A stretch of DNA of 32,506 nucleotides from Dehalococcoidia bacterium. GTDB lineage: Bacteria; Chloroflexota; Dehalococcoidia; SZUA-161; SpSt-899. Shown here piece after piece: positions 15,896-24,455 of this stretch; within the stretch, counting starts at the first letter, position 1, and each line of letters opens with the position of its first letter. Below the pieces are notes generated by a model, which worked only from the letters and a program-made list of their open reading frames with translations, had not been told where the DNA came from and made no database searches. The position numbers and the translations under genes were made by a program. The DNA is taken from assembly GCA_023271485.1 (NCBI GenBank), contig JALPXT010000001.1, positions 1 to 32,506 on the forward strand, in the 5' to 3' direction.

Positions 15896-17389
15896 CTATA
15901 GGCCGCATAACTCGTAGATACGCCCTATATCAAGGCTCTCCCGCACTATCATGGCAAGCTTGTCGTATTGCTCCTCTCTGGATGGCAGCTCGCTTTGCAT
16001 TTCGAGTGGCTTTATGTTGTGCAGCAGACCACGTCGAAAGCGTTCATTGTCGAAGAGCCCGTGCAGATAGGTCCCGAATACCTTGCCATCGTGCCCCGTC
16101 GCCCCATCGGGGTGACTTACGTCCTCTCCTATCCTTTGGGTAATCTCAAAGGCCGGGGGAGCATCCCCGCCCAGAGTCTGGCCCATATGGATCTCATAGC
16201 CTGTCAGATCCTCCCCGGTAAGTCCCCGGAATAAGCCCTCGCCGGTGGCAATCCTTGCCTTCACCTGATGAGTCGTTTTCTGCCCTTCAAATACGGTCAC
16301 GATATCAAGCAAGCCTAATCCATCGATACTTGTTTGCTCCGACTCGACCCGCTGCGGATCCTCTATCCTCTTGCCCAGCATCTGAAAGCCGCCGCAGATG
16401 CCGATAACCGGCGTTCCTGCCCTGGCTTTGCTCAGGATTGCCTCGGCCAGCCCGATCTCCTTAAGATGGGCAAGATCGGCAATGGTACTCTTGGAGCCGG
16501 GGATGATTATCAGGTCGGGATTACCGAGCTGCCAGGGAGCGCTTATATAGCGCAGGCGGACCCCTGGTTCCTGCTGCAAAGGCTCGAAATCGGTGGAGTT
16601 AGAGATGCGCCGGAGATAGACCACCGCGATATCAATCCCACATTCTCGGTTCCATTCACCCGTCTCCCCCTGATGTATGGAGTCCTCTTCGTTGATCATG
16701 ATGTGGTGATAGTAGGGCACCACACCGAGAACCGGAATCCCGGTGTGCTCCTCCAGATAATCGAGTCCCGGTTGGAGAATGGAAATATCACCACGAAATT
16801 TATTGATGATAAAACCTTTAATCCTCTCCGCCTCCTCCTCCAGCAACACGACGGTTCCTATCAGCGAGGCGAAAACCCCACCCTTGTCGATATCGCCCAC
16901 GAGGAGAACCGGCGACTGAGCCAGCCTGGCGATGCTCATATTCACCATCTCGAAGCGGAGGAGGTTTATCTCCGCCGGGCTCCCTGCCCCTTCGATGATT
17001 ACGATGTCGTATTGGGAACGCAGCCGGGCTAGAGATTGTTCGATTATTGGAAAAAGGTCGAGGGTGTGCTTGTAATAGTCGCGGGCGCTTACTGTCATCC
17101 TTGGCTTTCCCATGACCACGACCTGCGACTTAGCATCGGCCTCGGGCTTGAGCAGCACCGGATTCATATCAACGGCAGGCTCGATCCCGGCAGCTTCGGC
17201 CTGTACCACCTGGGCCCGTCCCATCTCCCGACCGTCTCTGGTCACAAAGGAATTCAGCGCCATGTTTTGTGACTTGAAGGGTGCTACCCTGAAACCATCC
17301 TGATGCATGATGCGACACAGGGCGGCGACGATGATGCTCTTCCCAACCGAGGAGCCGGTACCCTGGATCATCAGCGTCTTGGCCGTCAT
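15896..17389 (-). CDS. cobQ: Cobyric acid synthase
   Basis: The 497-residue protein is CobQ/CbiP, which amidates four side chains of adenosylcobyrinic acid a,c-diamide to give adenosylcobyric acid, using glutamine and ATP. The N-terminal ATP-binding dethiobiotin-synthetase-like domain has GTGSSVGKS; the C-terminal class I glutaminase-like domain has the nucleophile in GICGGFQMLG and the His in FGTYLHGLFDN. It starts 4 bases after the cobU stop, so both are co-transcribed. With no earlier ring-building genes in view, it probably serves corrinoid salvage or remodelling, although amidation also fits de novo synthesis elsewhere in the genome. Confidence 0.93.
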   Translation of the reverse strand: MTAKTLMIQGTGSSVGKSIIVAALCRIMHQDGFRVAPFKSQNMALNSFVTRDGREMGRAQVVQAEAAGIEPAVDMNPVLLKPEADAKSQVVVMGKPRMTVSARDYYKHTLDLFPIIEQSLARLRSQYDIVIIEGAGSPAEINLLRFEMVNMSIARLAQSPVLLVGDIDKGGVFASLIGTVVLLEEEAERIKGFIINKFRGDISILQPGLDYLEEHTGIPVLGVVPYYHHIMINEEDSIHQGETGEWNRECGIDIAVVYLRRISNSTDFEPLQQEPGVRLRYISAPWQLGNPDLIIIPGSKSTIADLAHLKEIGLAEAILSKARAGTPVIGICGGFQMLGKRIEDPQRVESEQTSIDGLGLLDIVTVFEGQKTTHQVKARIATGEGLFRGLTGEDLTGYEIHMGQTLGGDAPPAFEITQRIGEDVSHPDGATGHDGKVFGTYLHGLFDNERFRRGLLHNIKPLEMQSELPSREEQYDKLAMIVRESLDIGRIYELCGL

Positions 17390-17393
17390 ACCT

Positions 17394-17957
17394 CTATCCT
17401 TTCACCTTCATCGGAATGCCGGCGACCATGAAATAGACTTCACCGGCATATCGGGCAATCAGTTGGTTGGCTCTTCCCAGGAGGTCACCATACGCTCGCC
17501 CCAGTTTGCTCTCCGGCACCAGGCCAAGTCCGACCTCGTTAGAGACGATGATGAAGGTCGCACTCGTCTCTTGCATGAATTTAGCCAGCGTTTCCATTTC
17601 CGTCATCACTCGACCGCCGGCATCTTCGGTCTCGCCCGACTTTGAAAGCCCACGTTCTTCGCCGAGCATGAGATTAGAGACCAGCAAAGTGAGGCAATCG
17701 ATGAGCACCACCTCGGCATCGCCGATCCGCCCGGCAATCCCCCGTGCCAGATTCGTAGGGGTCTCCAGTGTTTGCCAGGAGCGGGGACGTGCGCGCTGGT
17801 GCTCCGCGATACGTGTCTTCATTTCTTCATCGAGGGCCTCAGCGGTGGCAACGAATAGAACCTTGTTGCTGATACGGCCAGCCAGATCCAGGGCATAGCG
17901 GCTCTTCCCGCTGCGCACTCCGCCCAGTATAAGGATATGCTTTCTATTCAAAGCCAA
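17394..17957 (-). CDS. cobU: Adenosylcobinamide kinase / adenosylcobinamide-phosphate guanylyltransferase
   Basis: The 187-residue CobU phosphorylates adenosylcobinamide and then transfers GMP to form adenosylcobinamide-GDP, the substrate of CobS. Visible motifs are the P-loop GGVRSGKSRYALDLA near the N-terminus, VLIDCLTLLVSNLM, and the C-terminal VSNEVGLGLVPESKLGRAYG with the family's ARxYRD-like end (AYGDLLGRANQ). The length is normal. The gene leads a two-gene unit with cobQ and is divergent from mnmE. Confidence 0.93.
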   Translation of the reverse strand: MALNRKHILILGGVRSGKSRYALDLAGRISNKVLFVATAEALDEEMKTRIAEHQRARPRSWQTLETPTNLARGIAGRIGDAEVVLIDCLTLLVSNLMLGEERGLSKSGETEDAGGRVMTEMETLAKFMQETSATFIIVSNEVGLGLVPESKLGRAYGDLLGRANQLIARYAGEVYFMVAGIPMKVKG

Positions 17958-18010
17958 TGCCTCGTCATCTATATCTTACCGCAAAATGACGGTTTTTGAA
18001 ACTCCTCTTC

Positions 18011-18039
18011 TTGTTTACCAGCCCCGGAAAAGCTATACT
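18011..18039 (+). promoter_or_regulatory. Candidate promoter of mnmE, giving a very short leader
   Basis: TTGTTT (18011-18016) and TATACT (18034-18039) are spaced by 17 bases. The predicted start point (about 18046) is only about 5 bases before the ATG at 18051, so the message would be almost leaderless although GAGGGG lies upstream. Confidence 0.5.
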
Positions 18040-18050
18040 TAAGAGGGGAA

Positions 18051-19388
18051 ATGTATCAGGATACCATCGCGGCCATCTCCACCCCTATTGGCGAGGGCGG
18101 GATCGGGATCGTCCGTCTGAGCGGGCAGGAGGCTTGCTCGATTGCGACAAAACTTTTTGGCAAGTCTCTCCCGGACCGCCGTCTGGTCTATGGGCACATA
18201 TTCGACCCCGAGACCTCGGAGGCGGTCGATGAGGTTCTGGTGGCCTATATGGCTGCTCCCCATACCTATACCCGCGAGGATATCGTAGAGATCAACTGCC
18301 ATGGCGGGATTGTTCCTCTGCAGCGTATACTGGGACTCACACTTAAGCTTGGAGCCCGGCTGGCTGAGCCGGGCGAGTTCACGCTGAGGGCATTCCTGAA
18401 CGGCCGGATCGATCTCTCACAGGCGGAGTCGGTTCTGGACATCGTGCGGGCCAGGACGCAGTCCAGCCTCCGCCTGGCGGTGGAGGGCTTGGGAGGGAGG
18501 CTTTCACGGCAGATCAGGTCGATACGAAACGAGTTGCTATCGGTACTGGCCTACCTCACCGCCAGAATCGATTTCCCCGAGGACGAGATCGAGGAACAGG
18601 ATGCCCTGCGGCCAATCAAGAAAGCACATCTCGAGCTGGATGAACTCATCGAGGGGGCCGATGCCGGAATTGTCTATCGTCAGGGCGTGCGGACTGCGAT
18701 CGTGGGGCGGCCCAACGTGGGAAAGTCGAGCTTATTGAACCGGCTGTTACGGGAGAGCCGGGCGATCGTGACCCCTATCCCCGGCACCACCCGCGACACA
18801 CTGGAAGAGGTAGTGAACTTAAAAGGAGTGCCCTTCGTTCTCACCGACACCGCAGGGATCACTCACAGCGAAGACGTGATCGAGACCCTGGGTGTGGAGC
18901 GGAGCCGTAAGGCCGTTGAGCAATCATCGCTTGTCCTGCTGGTAACTGATGCCGGCGAGCCGCTTAATGCCGCCGATTTCGAGATCATCGAGCTTCTCGA
19001 TGGCAGAACAGTCCTGGTGGTGGCCAACAAGTGTGACCTGCCGGCTCAGGCCGATTTGAGGAGTCTGCCCTGGCCGATCGTCCGCACCTCGGCGCTCACC
19101 GGGGAGGGAATGAGCGCGCTCGAAACGAGGATGGCGGATATCGCCCTCGGAGGCAAAGTAGTAAGTCCGGACGCCTTTCTGGTTACCAATATCCGCCACA
19201 AAGAAGCACTAGGACGGGCGGCCCAACATTTACGTCAGGCTGAAGAAAGCCTTGATGGCAACATGCCCGATGATTTCGTTACCATCGATCTCACTGCTGC
19301 CTTAGATGCCCTGGGGGAGATCACCGGAGAGACGGTCAGTGAGGAACTCCTGGACATGATATTCAGCCGGTTTTGCATCGGCAAGTAG
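18051..19388 (+). CDS. mnmE: tRNA uridine-5-carboxymethylaminomethyl modification GTPase
   Basis: The complete 445-residue MnmE (TrmE) acts with MnmG to place carboxymethylaminomethyl groups on the wobble uridine of several tRNAs. The N-terminal folate-binding domain opens DTIAAISTPIGEGGIGIVRL. The GTPase domain has GRPNVGKSSLLN (G1), GTTRDT (G2), DTAGI (G3) and NKCD (G4), and the protein ends with the invariant FCIGK. The response-regulator gene follows after 14 bases, suggesting read-through transcription. Confidence 0.96.
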   Translation: MYQDTIAAISTPIGEGGIGIVRLSGQEACSIATKLFGKSLPDRRLVYGHIFDPETSEAVDEVLVAYMAAPHTYTREDIVEINCHGGIVPLQRILGLTLKLGARLAEPGEFTLRAFLNGRIDLSQAESVLDIVRARTQSSLRLAVEGLGGRLSRQIRSIRNELLSVLAYLTARIDFPEDEIEEQDALRPIKKAHLELDELIEGADAGIVYRQGVRTAIVGRPNVGKSSLLNRLLRESRAIVTPIPGTTRDTLEEVVNLKGVPFVLTDTAGITHSEDVIETLGVERSRKAVEQSSLVLLVTDAGEPLNAADFEIIELLDGRTVLVVANKCDLPAQADLRSLPWPIVRTSALTGEGMSALETRMADIALGGKVVSPDAFLVTNIRHKEALGRAAQHLRQAEESLDGNMPDDFVTIDLTAALDALGEITGETVSEELLDMIFSRFCIGK

Positions 19389-19402
19389 GAAGGAGAGTGG
19401 CA

Positions 19403-20092
19403 ATGTCTGCAGGGAAAATCCTGATAGTAGAAGACGAAGAGACCCTGCTTGAGGTGCTGCGTTACAACCTGGATAAAGAGGGGTATACCGTGGTCACCGC
19501 AGCCGATGGCATTCAGGCGCTGAACTCGGCGCGCTCCGAGTCGCCCGACCTCATCATCCTCGACATCATGCTGCCCCAACTTGACGGTTTTGAAGTCTGC
19601 CGAATCCTGCGCAAGGACATAACCGTGCCCATCATTATGCTCACCGCCAAAGAGGAGGAAATCGACAAGGTGCTCGGCCTGGAACTGGGTGCCGATGACT
19701 ATATGGCCAAGCCCTTCAGCATGCGTGAATTCAAGGCCCGGGTCAAAGCCATACTGCGCCGCGCCGCAGCACAATCCAAACCCGGAGAGGCGAGTGTGAT
19801 AAGGATAGCTGACCTGGCGGTAGATCTCGGCAAACACCAGGTATCTATCGGTGAGGCTAGCGTGAGTTTGACGCCCAAGGAATTCGACCTGCTTGCCTAC
19901 CTGGCCGGCAACAAGGGGCGGGTCTTTTCACGGGAGCACCTCTTGGAACGAGTTTGGGGCTACGACTACGTTGGGGATACCCGCACCGTGGATGTGCACA
20001 TTCGCTGGCTTCGGGAAAAGCTAGAGACCGAGCCGTCAAAGCCCAGGCGACTGATAACCGTCAGAGGTACAGGCTACAAGATCGAAGGTTAG
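19403..20092 (+). CDS. OmpR/PhoB-family response regulator
   Basis: From the ATG at 19403 (behind GGAAGGAGAG) the protein has 229 residues. The receiver domain shows acidic pocket VEDEE (9-13), phospho-acceptor Asp54 in LIILDIMLP, and the switch Thr/Lys in MLTAKEE and MAKPFS. The C-terminal winged helix has LTPKEFDLLAYLAGN and the typical DTRTVDVHIRWLREKLE. It is followed at once by its kinase gene (1 base between). PhoB/PhoP-like by pattern; the true signal is unknown and no pst or other target genes are near. Confidence 0.92.
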   Translation: MSAGKILIVEDEETLLEVLRYNLDKEGYTVVTAADGIQALNSARSESPDLIILDIMLPQLDGFEVCRILRKDITVPIIMLTAKEEEIDKVLGLELGADDYMAKPFSMREFKARVKAILRRAAAQSKPGEASVIRIADLAVDLGKHQVSIGEASVSLTPKEFDLLAYLAGNKGRVFSREHLLERVWGYDYVGDTRTVDVHIRWLREKLETEPSKPRRLITVRGTGYKIEG

Positions 20093-20093
20093 T

Positions 20094-21449
20094 ATGTTTG
20101 GCAGCATCAAATGGCGGATAGCGATACCTTATAGCTTGCTCATCTTGGTCGGCATGAGCATACTGGGGTTCTATCTGGCCGACACGGGGATCGACCGCTC
20201 CATTGTCGTCCTGGCAATGGGCCTCGCCACGCTGTTTTCCATCCTGGTGGCGCTCTTTATTGCCAGAGCCATCACCAGACCCATAAAGGCAGTCACGCAG
20301 GCGGCGAAAAGGATAACATCGGGAGAGATGGATCAGAAAATCCATGTGGCGACAGGGGATGAATCCGCCGAACTGGCGCATGCCTTTAACGAGATGACCG
20401 AGGGTTTTAGAGAGATGATGGGCGCTCTCTCCACTGAGAGGAACAGGCTGGCGGCAGTACTCTCCACCATGGCCGATGGCGTATTGATGGCTGACGCCGA
20501 GGGGAACGTTCTCATGGTAAACCCGGCAGCGGAAAGACTTTTCGGCTTCGAAGAAAAGGCGGCCATCGGACATCCCCTGATAGAAGCAGTCCCCGACCAC
20601 GAGATCAGCGACACGCTGCAATCATGCCTCAAGAGCCGACAACAACAAGCAGCACAGATCGAGTCAAGGGGTCGATTGCTGAGAGTTATCGCTTCTCCGA
20701 TCCTGGACAATGGTGCAAGTGGTGCTTTGCTCATATTCCAGGACCTCACCGAGGTCCGGCGCTTCCAGACGATGAGGCAGGAGTTCGTAGGCAATATCTC
20801 GCACGAACTGAGAACACCTCTGGCGTCGATGAAGGCCGTCCTGGAGACCCTTAACGAGGGGGCGATTGATGACCGCCAGATAGCCAAGGATTTTCTGACC
20901 ATGATGGGCGGCGAGGTTGACCGTATGACTCAGTTGGTACGGGAACTGGCGGAACTATCGCGGATCGAGACGGGGCAAAATGAGTTGGAGATAGCTCCGG
21001 TAGACCTGAACTCGCTAATTGACCAGGCCATAACCAAGCTCAAGCCACAGTCAGAAAGAAAGCAGATCGATATCTTGAGGCAGTCCGATCCTGCACTGCC
21101 GGTGATCCCGGCGGAGGAAGAACGAATAGAGCAGGTGTTGACCAATCTACTCCATAATGCCATCAAGTTCACGCCGCCGGGCGGCAGGATTATTATCTCG
21201 GCTAAGTCGGAGGACGATGGCGTCTTGGTCGCCGTGGAGGATACGGGTGCCGGCATCCCGGCGGAGGATCTACCGCACGTTTTCGAGCGCTTCTACAAGG
21301 CGGACAAGGCCCGTTCCAGTGAGGGTACCGGACTCGGGCTGGCGATTGCCAAACACATAATTCAGGCTCATGACGGGAATATTTGGGCCAGGAGCGAAGA
21401 GGGTCGGGGCTCCACTTTCAGTTTCAGGCTGCCGGCTATAAAGGGATAA
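20094..21449 (+). CDS. PhoR-like sensor histidine kinase without an extracytoplasmic sensor domain
   Basis: Domains in order over 451 residues: membrane segment about 9-28, a loop of only some 8 residues (LADTGIDRS), membrane segment about 36-57, HAMP (about 58-110), PAS (about 120-222), HisKA with the phospho-His237 in FVGNISHELRTPLASMK, and an ATPase domain with NLLHNAIKFTP, DTGAGIP and GTGLGLAIAK. PhoR/WalK kinases of this layout usually have 100 or more residues outside the membrane; here there is almost nothing, so the signal is probably sensed in the membrane or by the PAS domain. It partners the adjacent regulator. Confidence 0.92.
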   Translation: MFGSIKWRIAIPYSLLILVGMSILGFYLADTGIDRSIVVLAMGLATLFSILVALFIARAITRPIKAVTQAAKRITSGEMDQKIHVATGDESAELAHAFNEMTEGFREMMGALSTERNRLAAVLSTMADGVLMADAEGNVLMVNPAAERLFGFEEKAAIGHPLIEAVPDHEISDTLQSCLKSRQQQAAQIESRGRLLRVIASPILDNGASGALLIFQDLTEVRRFQTMRQEFVGNISHELRTPLASMKAVLETLNEGAIDDRQIAKDFLTMMGGEVDRMTQLVRELAELSRIETGQNELEIAPVDLNSLIDQAITKLKPQSERKQIDILRQSDPALPVIPAEEERIEQVLTNLLHNAIKFTPPGGRIIISAKSEDDGVLVAVEDTGAGIPAEDLPHVFERFYKADKARSSEGTGLGLAIAKHIIQAHDGNIWARSEEGRGSTFSFRLPAIKG

Positions 21450-21453
21450 CAAC

Positions 21454-22245
21454 TTGGTACAGGTTCCGGCCCGAATAGTTTCACGGACGCGGGTAATGCC
21501 CGCGGTTTATCTCATCTGGGTTGAGGCTCCGGATATCACAGCGGAAGCTCGACCGGGACAGTTCGTCACCCTTCGCTGCGGGGACCATCTTCCGCTGCGT
21601 CGACCATTGAGCATTCATAGAACCGATGGCAGAAAGCTGGCGCTGCTCTTCGCCGTGGTAGGACAGGGGACCGAATGGCTCTCAGGCCGCTTGGTGGGCG
21701 AGTATGTGGATCTCCTGGGTCCGCTGGGGAACGGGTTCAGTATCCATCATGGCTCACAGAAACTGCTCTTGATTGCCGGAGGAATCGGCATCGCTCCTCT
21801 AGTAGCCCTGGCCGAGGAGGGCGTGGACGCTGGTCTTTCGGTGAAATTGGTGATCGGTGCAGAGACCGCCTCTAAACTCTATCCCGAGGACTTCATCCCC
21901 GGAGGAGTGGAAGCCATTTGCGTCACTGATGACGGCTCAGCGGGAGGGAGGGGTGTGGCGACTGATTTTCTGCCTCCCCTTGCGGATTGGGCCGACCAGA
22001 TATTTGCCTGTGGGCCGATGCCTATGTATCGCAGGATGGCAGAGATGGGACTGGGCGACAAGCCGGTGCAGGTCCTTCTGGAGCAGGTGATGGGCTGCGG
22101 AATAGGGGCCTGCCGCGGCTGTGCGGTGATGACCAGGCAGGGAATAAGGCTGGTCTGTCGGGACGGCCCCGTATTCCGGCTGGGGGAAATCATCTGGGAA
22201 GAGGTGAAGGAGCCTGGGGTAAACAGGCTCACAAGATGGGCCTGA
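21454..22245 (+). CDS. PyrK-like flavin/2Fe-2S electron transfer subunit
   Basis: A 263-residue ferredoxin-reductase-like protein of the PyrK family. The FAD-binding barrel has RRPLSIHR, the NAD-binding domain has LLIAGGIGIAPLVAL, and the C-terminus holds a cysteine cluster CGIGACRGCAV plus a later Cys in LVCRDGPVF, the pattern of the PyrK [2Fe-2S] site. PyrK passes electrons between NADH and PyrD in dihydroorotate oxidation. The start is a TTG at 21454 behind AAGGG (21441-21445), 4 bases after the kinase gene stop. pyrD is not adjacent, so a different partner is possible. Its end overlaps the convergent purA by 17 bases. Confidence 0.8.
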   Translation: MVQVPARIVSRTRVMPAVYLIWVEAPDITAEARPGQFVTLRCGDHLPLRRPLSIHRTDGRKLALLFAVVGQGTEWLSGRLVGEYVDLLGPLGNGFSIHHGSQKLLLIAGGIGIAPLVALAEEGVDAGLSVKLVIGAETASKLYPEDFIPGGVEAICVTDDGSAGGRGVATDFLPPLADWADQIFACGPMPMYRRMAEMGLGDKPVQVLLEQVMGCGIGACRGCAVMTRQGIRLVCRDGPVFRLGEIIWEEVKEPGVNRLTRWA

Positions 22246-23512
22246 CTATGATCGATTGATCCCTGTTGGGGCCTACGGAGATCAGATCAACCGGACAGCC
22301 AACCAGCTCCTCGATTCTTTTCACATACTGCCGGGCTTCCCGGGGAAGATCATCGAAGTTGCGGATATGATGTGTGGATGTCTGCCAGCCCGGCATCTCC
22401 TCCCAAATGGGGCGGCATTTCTCCAGGGTGGCAAAGTTGGGAGGGGGGTTGTCCAGGACAGTGCCCTCAAGCCCATAGCCGGTGCATATCTTGATCGTGG
22501 GCAGGGTATCAAGGATATCGAACTTGGTGAGGGCTGTCCCGGTAAAACCGTTCAGTCGAGCGCTGAAACGTGTAGCTACTCCATCGAACCAGCCGCAGCG
22601 TCGAGGACGGCCCGTGGTGGTGCCATATTCTTTGCCCCTTTCCCGCATCATGTCTCCGGTAGCATCTCTTAGCTCCGTTGGCATGGGGCCACCGCCTACC
22701 CGAGTAGTATATGCTTTGTATACCCCGATGATCTTGTCAATCTGCAGGGGGCTTATCCCTATTCCCAGGCAGGCACCGCCGGCTGTGCAAGAAGAAGAAG
22801 TCACATAGGGATAGGTGCCGAAGTCGATATCCAGCATGGTTCCCTGGGCACCCTCAAGGAGAACGGTATCGCCCTTTTCCAACGCCTCATTCACCATCAG
22901 ACTCGTCTCCCGTATGAATGGGAGCAGGCGGTCAGCATAATTGCAGTACTCCTGATAGATTTCGTCGAAGGAGAGAGGACTAGCCCCAAAGACCCTGCTT
23001 ATAATCGTATTCTTGTGATTTAGAATAGCGCGAAGTCGCCTCCGGAACAAATCTTTGTCCAGCAGATCACCAAACCTGATTCCCAATCGTGATACCTTAT
23101 CAGCATAGGCCGGGCCTATTCCCAACCTGGTAGTGCCTATGGCACTCTTGCCCCGAGCATCCTCTTCCAGTGCATCGAGTAATAGATGATAGGGCATGAT
23201 CAAATGAGCCCGGTCGCTGATGAAAAGCCGGCTGACGTCAATGCCACGCCCCTGGAGAGTCTCGATTTCACTGATCAGAACACGGGGATTGATCACCACG
23301 CCGTTGCCGATCAGGCAATCCACATGGGAGTGGAAGACGCCCGAGGGTATCATGTGCAACCCGAATTCGCCAAACTCGTTTACTACGGTATGCCCGGCAT
23401 TGTTTCCGCCGGAAAAACGTGCCACAATGCTGGCCTTTTCCGCCAGAAGGTCAATAAGTTTTCCCTTCCCCTCATCCCCCCACTGCCCCCCGATGATAGC
23501 AATTGCTGGCAT
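22229..23512 (-). CDS. purA: Adenylosuccinate synthetase
   Basis: The complete 427-residue PurA catalyses the GTP-dependent joining of IMP and aspartate, the first step from IMP to AMP. The N-terminal P-loop is GGQWGDEGKGK, followed by GGNNAGHTVV with the catalytic His. IMP-site features include GAQGTMLDIDFGTYPYVTSS and GTTTGRPRRCGWFD. It is preceded by GAGAGGTGG. It faces pyrK-like and the two stops overlap. Confidence 0.96.
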   Translation of the reverse strand: MPAIAIIGGQWGDEGKGKLIDLLAEKASIVARFSGGNNAGHTVVNEFGEFGLHMIPSGVFHSHVDCLIGNGVVINPRVLISEIETLQGRGIDVSRLFISDRAHLIMPYHLLLDALEEDARGKSAIGTTRLGIGPAYADKVSRLGIRFGDLLDKDLFRRRLRAILNHKNTIISRVFGASPLSFDEIYQEYCNYADRLLPFIRETSLMVNEALEKGDTVLLEGAQGTMLDIDFGTYPYVTSSSCTAGGACLGIGISPLQIDKIIGVYKAYTTRVGGGPMPTELRDATGDMMRERGKEYGTTTGRPRRCGWFDGVATRFSARLNGFTGTALTKFDILDTLPTIKICTGYGLEGTVLDNPPPNFATLEKCRPIWEEMPGWQTSTHHIRNFDDLPREARQYVKRIEELVGCPVDLISVGPNRDQSIIVRPIL

Positions 23513-23564
23513 ATGCCCACCTCTCTAGAATCGCTTACTTTGAAGCCATCAAGAGTATAGCATC

Positions 23565-24401
23565 CTATGAGTTGGATGACAAGAGGAAAGGCTGGTAATC
23601 TCCCTTCTTAAATGACGGACTCCTGCCATCGCCGGGGATGATCAGCGTTGCCGGCAGACCGTTGAAGGGGTGAGGGTAGACACAGACCTCGGCGCCGTAG
23701 ACTGCCTTGATATGCTGCGCGGTAATCACCTGCGTTGGCGAGCCCTCGGCATGGATACCTCCCCCATTGAGCATTATGAGCCGGTCACAGTATTGAGCGG
23801 CGAGATTCAGGTCGTGCAGGGCAGCTACTGCTGCCAGGTCATGCTCCAGACAGAGGTCTTTAACGAGATCGAGTGTTTCGACCTGATAGTTGATATCTAA
23901 ATGGGCGGTGGGCTCGTCGAGGAGAATAAGTTTCGGCTGCTGAGTCAGCGCCCTGGCGATGGTCAGACGCTGCCTCTCGCCGCCGGAGAGTTCACCGACC
24001 CTTCGTTCGGCAAAGGGCTGGGTCTTGGTTATCTCCATTGCTTGCCATGCAATATCGAAGTCACTCCGGCTTTCATAACGAAGCAGCCCCAGGTGAGGGG
24101 TTCTGCCCATGAGCACGATCTCAAAGCCGGTAAAGGCCTCGGGCAGAGTGGCTGTCTGAGGCACCACAGCGACGAGGGAGGCCAGTTCGCCCCGGCTGAT
24201 ATGGGCTATATCTCGTCCGTCGATGAAGACACGCCCGTTCTTTGGGGTAAGCAGATAGCAGATGCCTTTGATTAGGGTTGATTTCCCCGATCCATTTGGC
24301 CCGACAATGCCAAGCATTTCGCCCCGTGCAACAGAGAGGCTGATGTCACTGAGGACTGTGTGCTTTCCATAGCCGAGAGTGATGTTTTGTGTCTGCAACA
24401 T
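23565..24401 (-). CDS. btuD: Corrinoid/siderophore-type ABC transporter ATP-binding protein
   Basis: The 278-residue ATPase of a FecCD/BtuCD-type importer. Motifs in order are Walker A GPNGSGKST, Q-loop VVPQTATLP, signature LSGGERQR, Walker B LILLDEPTAHLD and the switch in ALHDLNLA. It is the last gene of a btuF-btuC-btuD unit led by a cobalamin riboswitch, which makes cobalamin or another corrinoid the likely cargo; by sequence alone, iron-siderophore import could not be excluded. Confidence 0.88.
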   Translation of the reverse strand: MLQTQNITLGYGKHTVLSDISLSVARGEMLGIVGPNGSGKSTLIKGICYLLTPKNGRVFIDGRDIAHISRGELASLVAVVPQTATLPEAFTGFEIVLMGRTPHLGLLRYESRSDFDIAWQAMEITKTQPFAERRVGELSGGERQRLTIARALTQQPKLILLDEPTAHLDINYQVETLDLVKDLCLEHDLAAVAALHDLNLAAQYCDRLIMLNGGGIHAEGSPTQVITAQHIKAVYGAEVCVYPHPFNGLPATLIIPGDGRSPSFKKGDYQPFLLSSNS

Positions 24402-24418
24402 TATTATTTCCCGGAGCG

Positions 24419-24450
24419 TAGAGCGACCTTTTTCGGGTCGCTACGTAACG
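24419..24450. repeat. Intercistronic hairpin between btuC and btuD
   Basis: CGTAG-AGCGACC pairs with GGTCGCTACG around a short T-rich loop, in the 54-base gap between the permease and ATPase genes. It may modulate mRNA stability or the ratio of the two proteins; no U-tract makes it a clear terminator. Confidence 0.5.
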
Positions 24451-24455
24451 CAACT

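Noticed and set aside
16334..17032. Long plus-strand frame (232 residues)
   Set aside because: It is antisense to cobQ, whose family motifs are clear, and resembles no protein I know.
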